The notes beneath the pieces were generated by a model, which saw only the letters and a list, made by a program, of their open reading frames with translations, was not told the DNA's origin and made no database searches. The position numbers and the translations under genes are program-made. This document shows positions 29,230 to 39,451 of a stretch of DNA of 64,000 nucleotides, in pieces. Source of the stretch: DASQFQ01 sp963722815 (GTDB taxonomy: Bacteria > Actinomycetota > Thermoleophilia > Solirubrobacterales > Solirubrobacteraceae); assembly GCA_963722815.1 (NCBI GenBank), contig CAVROM010000003.1, forward strand, positions 1,116,001 through 1,180,000, read 5' to 3'. Within the stretch, counting starts at the first letter, position 1, and each line of letters starts with the position of its first letter.

Positions 29230-31173
29230 TCAGCCCCCGAACGCGGCGCGGACGTCCTCCAGCGATCCGGCGTCGCGGCCTGCCGGAGCCGTCAGCAGCT
29301 CGGCCTCCTCGGCCCCTTCGGGAACGACGATGGCCGGGTCGACGCGGATGACCGTGTAGCCGCCCACCGCGCCGGCTCCGAAGGCCGGCGTGAACACGCG
29401 CATCGGGCGGTCGATCACGCCCTCCCGGACGGCGTCGTGGATCGCGATCGGGATGCTGGCGGCAGAGACGTTCCCGACCGTCTCGACGTCGAAGTAGAGA
29501 TCGTCGCCGTCCAGACCGGCGGCGGTCGCCGAGTTGGCCACCATCGACTTGTTGGCCTGGTGAGGGACGACGAGGTCGATGGCGTCGAGCAGCGAGCCGC
29601 CGTCAGGCGCATCGAGCGCGCGCAGCTCGCCCATCATCTGCTCGAGGTAGCGTTCGACGAGCGCCTTCACCTCCGGCCCGTAGACGGTGAGGTTGTTGTC
29701 GAACTCGGGGTTGGGCCAGATGATCGAGTTCACCTGGCTGACCGGGCCGCTCGCGTAGGCCTGCAGGACCTCGATGTCGGGTGGAGTGCCGTCCGCGGCG
29801 GGCCCGACGACGAGCGCGGACGCCCCGTCACCGAAGATCATCCGCGACGGGCGGACACTGCCGATCTTGTCCGAGAACTTCTCGGCGCAGACGACGAGCA
29901 CCGGCCGCCTGACCTCCTGGAGCAGACGAACCGCCTCGGCCAGGCCGTAGGGGAAGCCCGCGCACGCGGCAATGAGGTCGAACGAGCCGTGGGTCTGGAA
30001 GATCGCGAGCTGCCCGGAGAGCCAGGTCGCGACGGACGGGATCAGCGTCGTCGTCGTGCACGAGCAGAAGATGACCGCGCCGATCTCCTCCGGCCGGCGC
30101 CCGGCGCCCCCCAGGGCCGCGTGGGCCGCCTGCAGGGAGATGTGCTCGAGGCGGCGCTCGGTGTAGCGCCGCTCCCGGATCCCCGTCTTGTCCTCGATGT
30201 CGTCGGCGGTCATCGGCGACCAGCTGTAAGCCGCGTTCCTGATGATGTCCTCGTTCGTGCAGACGTACTCGCCCTTGACGACCGCCAGCGACTCGAGGCG
30301 GGGCATGTGCGCGAACTGCTCGCGGACGACCGTGGGGAGGAGCGGCTCGATCGGTTCGCGCGCCTCGGCGGGCGGTGCGGGCCGCGGGCGCGGTGGACGC
30401 CCAGACCTCACGCGCCGGATGAACTCGAGCACCTCATGGCTTCGCGGCACGAACGCGACGACGAAGTCGTCGTCGCCGATCTTCCCGACCTCCTCGAGGC
30501 GCGACTGCGCCAGGTCCCATGGGTACTGGTTGTGGAGCACCATCGCCAGGCGGTGGAGCGGCTCGAGCTCCGGGACCGACTCGTTGCAGTCCAAGATCTC
30601 CTGATAGCTGTGGGTCGGGTAATCCGGGTCATGGTCCGGAAGACAGAAGGTGAGGTTCGCCGGATCGCTCGTGATCTCCGCCACGGTCGGCTTCACGGGC
30701 GGGAGCTCGGCCGCGTGGTGGCGCTTGTGGCGAAAGACGCCGAAGAGGCTGCTGAAGATGCCGTCCTCGGCCTCGGCGTCCCACGTCGCGGGCAGCTCGG
30801 CCCACGCCTCCTCGACGGCCGCCACCTTGCGCTCGCCGTGCTCCCAGGGTGTCAGGAGCGGCAGGAAGACGTCGTCCCGACGGCGCGGCAGGTCGCGCCA
30901 CCGGGTCGGGCGCTTCTCATACATCGTCATCGCGTAACGGTTGCCCCAGACGAGATTCATCGCGAGGTCGCGCAGCAGTTGGGCGCGGGAGTCATACGCG
31001 CCCGACTCGACCCGCTCGAGGATCTCGCTGCCCGTCGGAGCCTTCGCCTCGAAATCGCGCCGCACCACCGCTTCCAGCTGCTCCAAGGTCTCGAGGACCG
31101 AGAAGTCCAGGTCCGCGCTGAAGTTGGACGGGAAGACCAGGCGGCCGTGGCCATTGATGACGAAGGGCCTCAT
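29230..31173 (-). CDS. KAS III-like synthase with a ~300-residue N-terminal domain of unknown function
   Basis: 647 aa, twice the length of FabH. Residues about 300-647 are a thiolase-fold KAS III: YSWSPMTADDIEDKTGIRER, active-site Cys in IAACAGFPYG (about 405), His in VVPHQANKS (about 537) and Asn in VGNVSAASIP (about 566), so the Cys-His-Asn triad is intact. Residues 1-290 (MRPFVINGHGRLVFPSNFSA and onward) have no domain I recognise. They are rich in Trp, Asp and His and end in a Pro/Arg linker (GRPPRPRPAPP). The N-terminal part may supply or bind the acyl substrate. It lies directly upstream of aceE on the same strand, suggesting coupling to acetyl-CoA supply. Confidence 0.8.
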   Translation of the reverse strand: MRPFVINGHGRLVFPSNFSADLDFSVLETLEQLEAVVRRDFEAKAPTGSEILERVESGAYDSRAQLLRDLAMNLVWGNRYAMTMYEKRPTRWRDLPRRRDDVFLPLLTPWEHGERKVAAVEEAWAELPATWDAEAEDGIFSSLFGVFRHKRHHAAELPPVKPTVAEITSDPANLTFCLPDHDPDYPTHSYQEILDCNESVPELEPLHRLAMVLHNQYPWDLAQSRLEEVGKIGDDDFVVAFVPRSHEVLEFIRRVRSGRPPRPRPAPPAEAREPIEPLLPTVVREQFAHMPRLESLAVVKGEYVCTNEDIIRNAAYSWSPMTADDIEDKTGIRERRYTERRLEHISLQAAHAALGGAGRRPEEIGAVIFCSCTTTTLIPSVATWLSGQLAIFQTHGSFDLIAACAGFPYGLAEAVRLLQEVRRPVLVVCAEKFSDKIGSVRPSRMIFGDGASALVVGPAADGTPPDIEVLQAYASGPVSQVNSIIWPNPEFDNNLTVYGPEVKALVERYLEQMMGELRALDAPDGGSLLDAIDLVVPHQANKSMVANSATAAGLDGDDLYFDVETVGNVSAASIPIAIHDAVREGVIDRPMRVFTPAFGAGAVGGYTVIRVDPAIVVPEGAEEAELLTAPAGRDAGSLEDVRAAFGG

Positions 31174-31264
31174 GCCTTGGAACGGCTATTCATGCCCTGC
31201 AGCCTGGCAGAAGCGCCACCATGATCACCGCCAGCGCGAGACCCAACGAGCGGAGGGGAGACCC

Positions 31265-31825
31265 ATGTCTGCACAACCCGTGCCTTACGCCCACCTCGGT
31301 GCGGCGCTCGCGACCGACTACAGGGCCGCGCGCACGTTGACCGCTGCGGGACAGTTGGCCAGTCCGGAACTCGGCGGCAGCATGACGCGGTCGAAGCAGT
31401 CGCCAGGTGTGACGGTTCGACGCTCGCTGCAGACTGGAGTGCACCATGAGCGATCACCTTTCCCCGAGCAAGCCGACGATGAGTTCTTCGGCGCCCTGAC
31501 CGCCGGCGACGTCAGTCGACTTGAGCCGCTCCTCGATGAGCGCTTCGTGATCGTCGACGTCATGAGTGGAGGCGTCGCCGACCGGGCGGCGCTGACGGCC
31601 GCGCTGGCCGAGCGCGTGCTCGAGTTCGAGCGCATCGACCTGATCGAGCGGGCCGTCCGCGACTACGGCGAAACGGCGATCCTGGTCGGCCGCACGCAGA
31701 TGGCCGGCTCGTTCGCCGGCGCCGCCTTCACCGGCGCCAGCCGCTACACCCACGTCTTCGTCCGCGGCGCCGACACGCGCTGGCGCCTCGCCAGCGCCCA
31801 GGGCACGCAAATCATCGAGCCATGA
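31265..31825 (+). CDS. SnoaL/NTF2-like protein (DUF4440 type)
   Basis: 186 aa from the ATG at 31265, which has the strong site GGAGGGGAG six bases upstream. The conserved part is residues about 70-186: DDEFFGALTAGDVSRLEPLL, DVMSGGVADRAALTAAL, RYTHVFVRGADTRWRLASAQ. This is the cone-shaped NTF2/SnoaL fold, used for small-molecule binding, isomerases or immunity proteins. The first 60 residues do not look like the family. An ATG at 31446 (MSDHLSP) with TGGAG before it would give a normal-sized protein if one base were missing near 31460. Function unknown. Confidence 0.65.
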   Translation: MSAQPVPYAHLGAALATDYRAARTLTAAGQLASPELGGSMTRSKQSPGVTVRRSLQTGVHHERSPFPEQADDEFFGALTAGDVSRLEPLLDERFVIVDVMSGGVADRAALTAALAERVLEFERIDLIERAVRDYGETAILVGRTQMAGSFAGAAFTGASRYTHVFVRGADTRWRLASAQGTQIIEP

Positions 31826-31921
31826 CGAGCCGTCTGGTGACGAGCCGCCCGCGGGTCACTGACGATGCGAGTCAGACCAAGAGTCTTGTCCGAGGTCGCT
31901 CGCCGGCGGGCGTGAGGAAGA

Positions 31922-32183
31922 GATGTTGCCGCGAGCGTTGCCACCGCCCTGAACCACCGCCTGGCGCGCTGCCCGGCCGGAGCCGGAACAGCGCGCCGTG
32001 CAGGTGGTTCGCCATGCGCCGCAGAGGACTCGAACCTCCACCCGGTTATCCCGGACCAGGCCCTCAACCTTGTGACCCGGGTGTCAGATACGTCCTATGC
32101 GTCCAGAACGTCCATTCCGTCCGCGAATCTGGACGGAATCGGACGCACTGGACGATCTGGATGTTGCCACCGATGTTGCCACG
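31922..32183 (-). mobile_element. Attachment-like cassette 5: hairpin, tRNA-Leu(GAG) 3' half, iterons, 12-mers
   Basis: A complete cassette: GATGTTGCC 12-mer pair (31922-31946), GC hairpin (about 31961-31997) and tRNA 3' half at 32015-32082 with variable arm CCGGGATAACCGG. The inverted 9-base array (32091-32162) and a tandem GATGTTGCCACC / GATGTTGCCACG pair (32159-32182) follow. Positions 31922-32080 match cassette 6 almost base for base. Confidence 0.62.
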
Positions 32184-32278
32184 AGCCGTGCGGACCAGGG
32201 CGACGACCAACTGCCACTGCAGATTGCCTGGCAGCTAGGCCGCGGCCGCGGCCGAGGCGACCGGGGCTGGCTCCGCGG

Positions 32279-33274
32279 TCAGCGTCGCGGGCCCCATACG
32301 GGGCCCTTGTCGAAGCTGTCGCTGTGGCCCTGCCAGATGGTCGTGACGCCGCCCGTGCGGAGGTTCATGATCTCGAGGCGCGTGTGGTCTAGGCCGCGGG
32401 CAGCCACGTAGACGATGCGGCTGCCACCGGGCGCCCAGTCCGGCATGTACGCCTGCTGCCCGTTCGCAGCGTGCGTGAGCTGGATCGCCCGTCCGCCGCC
32501 GGCGTTCATGACGAAAACGTTGGCGGAGACGGTGTCGCTGGCGTTGTCGGAGTTGGTACTGAAGAGCAGCCGCGAGCCGTCGGGGGACCATCGGGGGGTC
32601 GTCGCATTGCTCGAGAACGGGGTGAGCTGTCGCAGGTCCGTGCCGGGGGCGTTCATGACGAAGATCGCGGACTCCGCCGTCCCGTGCGCCTCGTGCAGGA
32701 TGCGTTCGAACACGATCCTTGACCCGTCGGGGGAGAATTCGGGGTTCGTATCGAAGCCGCCCGTCGGCAGGCCGGGCGCGTCCGTGAGCTGCATGCCCGG
32801 TCCGAACGCGCCGTGGTCGCGTCTGCTGAGGAAGATCCCGCCGCTGGTGGAGTCTGCATTCTCGTGCTCGTACGCGAGCCGTTTGCCGTCCGGCGACACG
32901 CCAGGGGAGAACTCGAACCCGTCGCTGGTGGTCAGTTGGCGCACGCCGTGCCCGGTGATGTCCATCGAGAACACGTGCACGATGCCGTCCGTCGCAGGGC
33001 GGTCGCTGTCGAAAAGGAGCCGGTTGCCTGTACGTCCCCACTCGGGCTCCTCGCTGCCGCCGTCGATCGCCGCGTGCGTCAGCTGCCTGGCGTTACTGCC
33101 GTCGGGGCGGACGGTGAAGAGCTCGAAGTTCTCGCCGGTCGCAGTAGAGCTCACCTCGGTGAAGGCGATCCGCTCCCCGCCGGCGAGGGCGGGTGGGGCC
33201 AGGGCCGACGCGGAAAGCGCCGCGACCGACACGAGCGCGCCGGCGACGCGCCGGATCACACCGAGGTGGTTCAC
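32279..33274 (-). CDS. Secreted TolB-like beta-propeller protein (PD40/WD40-like)
   Basis: About 331 aa. The GTG at 33274 is chosen because AAAGGAG lies five bases before it. A signal peptide (VAGALVSVAALSASALAPPALA) is followed by at least five PD40-type blades: PEWGRTGNRLLFDSDR, SPGVSPDGKRLAYEHE, NPEFSPDGSRIVFERI, TPRWSPDGSRLLFSTN and MPDWAPGGSRIVYVAA. TolB-type propellers bind proteins or act as exported scaffolds. There is no Pal/Tol system here, so the role is open. It is divergent from the ATPase-LuxR gene at 33416. Confidence 0.82.
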   Translation of the reverse strand: MNHLGVIRRVAGALVSVAALSASALAPPALAGGERIAFTEVSSTATGENFELFTVRPDGSNARQLTHAAIDGGSEEPEWGRTGNRLLFDSDRPATDGIVHVFSMDITGHGVRQLTTSDGFEFSPGVSPDGKRLAYEHENADSTSGGIFLSRRDHGAFGPGMQLTDAPGLPTGGFDTNPEFSPDGSRIVFERILHEAHGTAESAIFVMNAPGTDLRQLTPFSSNATTPRWSPDGSRLLFSTNSDNASDTVSANVFVMNAGGGRAIQLTHAANGQQAYMPDWAPGGSRIVYVAARGLDHTRLEIMNLRTGGVTTIWQGHSDSFDKGPVWGPRR

Positions 33275-33415
33275 CGTCGCTCCTTTCGAAGGGATCTGCA
33301 ACACCGAAGCTAGGCGGCCCGGCGCCGCCGCGCATCCGCATCCATGCGTATCCGCCGTGGTCGCCGTTGCGTATTTCTCGGCCCTGGGGTGCGTACGCGG
33401 AGATACTGGACTCGA

Positions 33416-36314
33416 TGACGCGACGCGCGGCCAGCCCGATCATCGCCGGGCGCTCGGAGGAGCTCGACGAGCTCACGACCGCCGTGCGGCGCGCCGCAGC
33501 CGGCCAGCCGGCCGTCGCTCTGATCGGCGGCGAAGCCGGTATCGGCAAGACCAGGCTGGTCGCGGAGCTCGCGGCGCGGGCGGCCGCCGACGGCATCCGG
33601 GTGCTGTGGGGACAGTGCGACGTTCTCGAAGAGGCGGCGATGCCGCTGTTGCCTCTGGCGATTGCCCTGGCCGATGTCGTCGTAGAGAACAGCGGCTCAG
33701 CCGATCCGCCCGCGGCTGCCATCACGCCGCTCGTGGCTGCTTCGATCACCCCGCTCTATCAGCAGGTGCGCGACGGCCTGGAACGAGCATCGGTGGCCGG
33801 CCCGGTGCTGTTCGTGCTCGAGGACGTCCACTGGGCCGATCGCTCGACCCTCGAGCTCGTCGCGTTCCTCGCGCGGAGGATGCGCGGCGAGCGCATCCTC
33901 GTCGCGGCCACCTATCGGACTGAGGAGGTTGACCGGCGGACGGATCTGCGGCGCTTCCTGGCCGACGTCGGCCGGGCTGCGACGACGCTGCGGCTGACGC
34001 TCGCTCGGCTGACGCGTGCGGAGATGGCAGATCAGGTCGCTGGGATCCTCGGCGCCGCGCCCGCCGCGGAGCTCGTCCACAAGGTCTTCGCCCGCTCCGA
34101 GGGGAACCCGTTCTTTGCCGAGGAGCTTGTCGCCGTGGCTATGAGCGACGGGCTCGACGAGCTCTCTCCGACGCTCCGCGACACGCTGCTGGCCCGCATC
34201 GCCACGCTTGAGGGCGGCGCGCAGCATGTCGTGAAGGTCGCAGCTGCCGCCGGGCACCAGGTGCACCATCGATTACTCGCGACGACGGCTGGCCTCGATA
34301 CGGCGGAGCTGACCGCGGCATTGCACAGCGCCGTAGGGCACCACGTCCTGATGGTCCGCGACGACGGCTACGCGTTCCGCCATGCCTTGCTGCAGGAGGT
34401 CGCCTACGACGAGCTGCTGCCAGGCGAGCGGGCGCAGGTGCACGCGGACTTGGCCGCGGCGCTGGAAGCGCGCCCGGAGCTGGCGGGCGGAACCGGCGCC
34501 AGCGTGGCGGCCGAGATCGAGCACCACTGGCTGGGCGCCGGCGACAAGCCGCGGGCGCTCGCCGCCGCGGTACGGGCGGCCTCGGCGGCCGAGGGCGTCG
34601 GCGCCTTCGCCGAGGCCGCGCGCCACTATCGGCGCGCGCTCGAACTGTGGGACGTCGTCGCGGACGCCGAGCAGACAGCGGGCGTCGATCGTGCGGCGCT
34701 GCTCGCGCGCGCAGCGAACGCCCCGGCCCGGGCCGGTCGTCCGGCCGACGAGATCCGCCTGGTCGACGATGCGATCGCACTCGTCGATGCAGCCGCGGAG
34801 CCGGTGCGCGCGGCGCTGCTGCATCAACGGCGAGGCGTCTACCTATGGCAGCTCGGACGCGCGGACGCCGGCGTGTCGGACTTTGAGCGAGCGGTCGAGT
34901 TGGTGCCCGAGCAGCCACGTTCGGCCGAGCGCGCCCGGGTTCTCGGCGGACTCGGCTTCATGCTCATGCTCGCGGGCCGGACTGAACGCTCGCGCGAGCG
35001 CTGCGAGGAGGCCGTCGCCGTCGCGCGCAGTGTCGGCGCCCGGGTCGAGGAAGCGGACGCGCTGGCCTCTCTCGCCGACGACCTCAGCCGCCTTGGCGAC
35101 CGGACCACCGCGCTTGAGCACGCCCGCCGCGCGCGGGCGATCGCTGCCGACACCGGCGACCACGACGTTCTCTCCCGGACGGCGATCCCGTACTCGGACG
35201 TCCTGCGCCGCGACGGACAGCTCGTGGCGGCGATCGAGGTGGCGCTAGCCGGCGCCGAGGTGGCACGGCGGGCAGGCCTCGAGATGCGCGACGGGTTCTG
35301 CCGGATCAACGCCGCCGAGGCCGCCTATGAGCTCGGTCGCTGGGAGCTAGTCGACGAGCTTGCCCAGGACGTGCTCGCTCGCCACGCGACAGGTGTGACG
35401 CTCGCGTTCGCCCACTACATCGCGGGCGCACTTGCGTGCGCGCGCGGGGACCTCGACTCCGCCGCGGCGCACTTGGCGGCCCAACGCGAGACGCTCGGCC
35501 CGGACCCGACACCTCCCGACTACTACCTCGCCGAGGCAGAGGCCGAGCTCGCCCTGTGGCAGCGACGGCCCGAAATCGCATCGGGCACCGCTTGCATTGG
35601 GGTGCGCATCGCGGCGCACGACGCTCTCCGCTGCATGCTCATGGCCTCGCTCGGCGTGCGGGCGGAGGCTGATCGCGCCGACCTCGCGCGGGGACGCCGG
35701 GACGTTGCCGCCGCCGCCAGCGCCCTGGCTCGCGCGCAGGCGTTTCGCGAGATCGCCGACGCGCGCGCCGGCGCCGCGGCGCACGCCGCGCTCGCGGCGA
35801 CGATCGAGGCCGAGCACCTCGCGCACAGGGGTCGAACGACGCTATTGCCTGGGACGCGGCGGCGCGCGCATGGGAGGAGCGGCCGGCGCCCTACCACGCG
35901 GCATACGCCCGCTGGCGTGAGGCCGAGTCGGCGCTTGCGAACCGGGATCGCGCACGGGCGACTGAGGCCCTGCGAGCGGCCCATCGGACGGCGTCGGAGC
36001 TCGGCGCGTCACTGCTGAGGAGGGAGCTGGAGGCCCTCGCGCGGCGTGCTCGCATCGACCCGTCCTCCAGCGCGGCGGTTGCTGGAGCGCCGCCGCGAAC
36101 CTCCGACGCGGCAGCCGCCGAAGTCGGCCTCACCGCCCGCGAGCACGAGGTCCTGGAGCGGCTCGCGCTCGGCCGGATAATCGCCAGATCGCCGACGGCT
36201 GTTCATCAGCATCAGGACCGTGACAGTGCACGTTTCACACATCCTCGGGAAGCTCGGGGCGACGAGCCGGGGGAGGCGGCGGCTGTCGGCCACCGACTCG
36301 GGCTGGTGTCCTGA
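33416..36314 (+). CDS. Large ATPase-LuxR family regulator with damaged 3' end
   Basis: A LAL/MalT-like protein of about 965 aa when repaired. Walker A GGEAGIGKTRL (about 38-48), Walker B VLFVLEDVHWADRS (about 130-143), then a long helical sensor region. The frame is intact to about 35830. The rest needs three or four frame changes (about 35830, 36170, 36205 and 36275) to read LTAREHEVLERLALG, RQIADG, LFISIRTVTVHVSHILGKLG. So the DNA-binding domain is spread over three frames while the ATPase is clean. It is either a degraded regulator or a locally error-rich sequence. It is divergent from the TolB-like gene. Confidence 0.78.
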
Positions 36315-36399
36315 ATTCGACGGCGGGAACATACCGAGGGAATCGCAGCGCCGAGCGGCGGCCATGGGCGCTGCCGGGCGTCCGTCAGCTCGCGATCAC

Positions 36400-36432
36400 T
36401 GGCGGAGGAGGGAGCTCGAACCCAGACACGCG
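36400..36432 (-). mobile_element. Degenerate tRNA-Ile2-type 3' end
   Basis: On the minus strand CGCGTGTCTGGGTTCGAGCT and onward matches the T arm and acceptor of the tRNA-Ile2 relic at 47476, including the shared CTCCTCCG acceptor region. The anticodon arm is no longer recognisable. It lies between the ATPase-LuxR gene and the secreted protein gene at 36671, at a module boundary. Confidence 0.4.
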
Positions 36433-36670
36433 ATAGCCCATACGGAAGCGGGGTCACGCCAGGCGGCTTCGGGCTTCTCAGGTCCCCGCGGCGACGGATG
36501 CGACTCCTTGAGGGTGGAGCGAATCAGCCCCAGGGGGCATAGGCGGCGAGCGGGGCGTGGTGGACGCTCTCCCAATGACCTCCATTCAGCTTCCGCCCAG
36601 ACGGCCGCAGGACAGCGAAAGGGTGGAGCGCGGCTCGCGCAGTCGAACGGCCACCCCCGTTAAGACGCTC

Positions 36671-38673
36671 ATGACGAATCTGGCCAAGGGAGGCGCCGTC
36701 CTGTTGGCGGTCGTGGCCGCGGCCGGCGCCGTCGGCGTATCGCCGGCGCGGGCTGAGCAATCCTCGAAATCCGACGTCGTCATCGAAGAGATGGCCGGAG
36801 CGCTCGGCTACGCCGATTCGCACGCGCCGGGATTCTGGGAGGCGCTGACGAAAGCCAGGGGCGACGAGCTCGAGGCTCTGCAAACGAAGGCTGACGCGGA
36901 GCGCGCCGAGCAGGCGAAGCAGTTCATCGCGGACGCCTCGAAATACGGGCGACGGCTCGAGCAGAAGCACGGGTCGATCACCCAGTTCACGGAACTCATC
37001 CCTCCGGAGTCCGGCGACATCGTCAACGAGGAGACCTTCATCCGCACTGGCGAGGAGCAGGTCATGGCGGACGGCACGATTAAAATCATCACGAGCTACT
37101 TGAAGCCCGGCACCACCGAGAAGCTGGGCGTCGTCGTGTCGGTGGTCAAGGACGGAGTCGAGACCGTCACGAAGGTGTTCGAGTACGAGAAGGGCGGCAT
37201 CGACGTCAAGGTGGGCGACACGCGCCCGGTGCCGGCGCCCAGCTCGTCCGCAGTCGGCAAGAAGCCGCACACGATCGATCCGAAGGCCGACGGCAGCGCC
37301 GGGCGCGCCAGCGGCAACCAGCCGGATGCCCCCGCCGAGGCCACGGACACGACACGATCCAGGAGACCGTCGTCCGCGACAAGGTCGAGGGGTCAGACGG
37401 CGGCACGCGCGTCGAGTTCGGAGCGATCGAGGTACCCGACGGCCGCGTCTTCAAGCCGTTCGACGAGGTCAAGCCAGGTTCTCCCGGATCGCCGTTCCGC
37501 AGCGGATACGACCTCGAGAGCCCGAAGTTCGACGGTGCCTTCGTCCGGATCACCGCCTACTTCGACAAGGACGGAGCGCTCCAGGCTGTCGTCAGCTCCG
37601 TGCTCAAGGACGGCTTGGAGACGATCGTCACCGTCGACGAATTCAAGCTGGGCTCGCTCGGCGGCCTGAAGCCGGGCGACACCCGGCCGTTCGGCCTCGG
37701 TGGGGGAAAGAAGCCCTCGACCTGGGACCCGAAGCAGCCGTCCGGCGGTGGCTCCGGCACCAACAGCGGCAGCCCGCAGAGCACCGGCGGCGCGTCGCAG
37801 AACGGGTCGGGCTCGCCCGCGAGCGAAGGCCATCCGGACCCCGGTGCTGGAGACCCCTCGCCAACCGGCGGCGAGCCCAGCGCGAGCGCCGAACCAGAGT
37901 CAGTGAAGGGGTCATCGGGGGGCGGCACCAAGACCGAGCAGCAGGTCATCTGGACGGAGCCCCAGACTCAGGAGAACGGCAACACGTACAGGGGCTACGA
38001 GGTCAAGAACGCCGACGGGTCGACGGAGCGTTACGGATCGCAGACCGAGAAGCCCGACGGGAGCAAGAGTTGCAAGGACAACACGGCCGGCGGCGAGCAG
38101 GACGCCGAGTGTCCCGCGGGGGGGATGACCGACGAGCCGACCTGCAGCTCCAGCTGTGACCACCTAGCCGTCTTCGTCTGGCTGGTCGGCTGCACCGGCA
38201 CGGAATGCTCGACGCTGCCGGCGGCCGCGTCGGACCATGGCTGCGAGGCGACCCATACCGCCACCGACAGCGAAGGCCGAGCGGGCCAGGGCCACGGCGG
38301 CTCCCACAGCGACAGCGCAGGCCCCATGGGGGCTCCCGGCCAGGGCGCCAGTGGCGTCAGCGTCGCCGATTGCGCCGGCGCAGGAAAGCCAGGCGGGCCG
38401 ATCGACTACGGCAACCCGGATGACCCGAACGCCCCCGATCCCCTGGATCCCAGCCAGTTCGCCGACCCTCGCGACGACGGCGTCACCGACCCGGTCGACC
38501 CCGGCGAGGGCGAGAACGGCCCGGCCCCGGTCGCGATCTTCGACGACGGCGGGACGACGCCTGACCTGGGTAACCCGCTTCTCGATCCCGTGGCCCCGTG
38601 GGTCGAGGTCTCCGGCCCGTCCGGCGACGGGCCGCCGAGGACCGGCGACGCGGACCGGATCCGCAACCCGTAA
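36671..38673 (+). CDS. Large secreted protein of unknown function, one frameshift
   Basis: About 667 aa when a frameshift near 37345 is repaired. The ATG at 36671 starts a good signal peptide (LAKGGAVLLAVVAAAGAVGVSPARA). A GTG at 36557 would add 38 charged residues. Three related segments occur: ITSYLKPGTTEKLGVVVSVV ... KDGVETVTKVFEYEKGGIDV, and after the frameshift FVRITAYFDKDGALQAVVSS ... KDGLETIVTVDEFKLGSLGG, so the protein has an internal repeat ending in GDTRP. The C-terminal half is low-complexity Gly/Ser/Pro/Asp with paired Cys (CSSSCDHLAV, CTGTECS). No family is recognised. It looks like a surface or matrix protein. Confidence 0.65.
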
Positions 38674-38710
38674 ACGCACCGAACATCAACACCGATCGTC
38701 GCGCCCCGGA

Positions 38711-39400
38711 TCACCGGGGCGCGACCGGGTTGCGCAGCTCGCGCTCGGGGACGATGCCGAGCGTGAGCACGCGCTCCACCAGCGCCGCGCGCTTGCGGTT
38801 CTGCGGCAGGTCGCCGAGGGCGAACTTGTCGAACAGTGCCCGCAGGTGGCTCTTGACCGTGTCGACGGACAGGAACAGCTCGTCGGCGATCTGCTGGTTC
38901 GTCGCCGGCGAGGCGAACGCGTCGCCATCGGCGTACGGCCGGCAGAGCGCGACGAGCACGCGCCTGTGCGCGTCGGTGATACGCGCGACCTCCGGCACCT
39001 CCAACGCGGCCGCGGTCGGCCGCGGGCCGCTACACGCGGGGTCGCGAAACTCCACACGGGTGCGCCCGATGCGCAGCTCGTCACCGTCGCGAAGCCTTTG
39101 ACGCCCAGCAACTCGCACCGGGCCGACGAAGGTGCCGTTCTGCGACAGGCCGTCGTCGATGACGGTCCACTCGCCTGCCACGTGCTCGAGCACGGCGTGG
39201 AGGCGCGAGACCTCCACGTCCCAGATCAGGGCGACGTCGGCCTCGACGCGGCGGCCCACCGTCACCCGTTCGCTGTCCGGAGCGAGCTCGAGCAGGTGCT
39301 GCGCGCCGCCCTCGTCGCGGTAGGACAGGAACGGATGACCACGGCGCTCCAACGCGAGACGCTCGGCCAGCTCCGCGGGAGTGCTGCCATGGCGCACCAT
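38711..39400 (-). CDS. FHA domain fused to a LuxR/HTH DNA-binding domain
   Basis: 229 aa. Residues about 45-115 form an FHA domain with the phosphothreonine-binding residues: GRRVEADVAL, VSRLHAVLE (Ser-Arg-x-His) and SQNGTFVG (Asn-Gly). The C-terminus (about 130-225) is a winged/LuxR-like HTH: NQQIADELFLSVDTVKSHLR. FHA domains bind phospho-Thr, so this should be a regulator controlled by a Ser/Thr kinase. A close paralogue at 44545 sits beside a kinase gene, whereas this one has none adjacent. Confidence 0.85.
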   Translation of the reverse strand: MVRHGSTPAELAERLALERRGHPFLSYRDEGGAQHLLELAPDSERVTVGRRVEADVALIWDVEVSRLHAVLEHVAGEWTVIDDGLSQNGTFVGPVRVAGRQRLRDGDELRIGRTRVEFRDPACSGPRPTAAALEVPEVARITDAHRRVLVALCRPYADGDAFASPATNQQIADELFLSVDTVKSHLRALFDKFALGDLPQNRKRAALVERVLTLGIVPERELRNPVAPR

Positions 39401-39451
39401 GTCGACGCGATCGTGACCGCTACGCCTGAGCGCGCGGCCCGCCTGCGGTTC

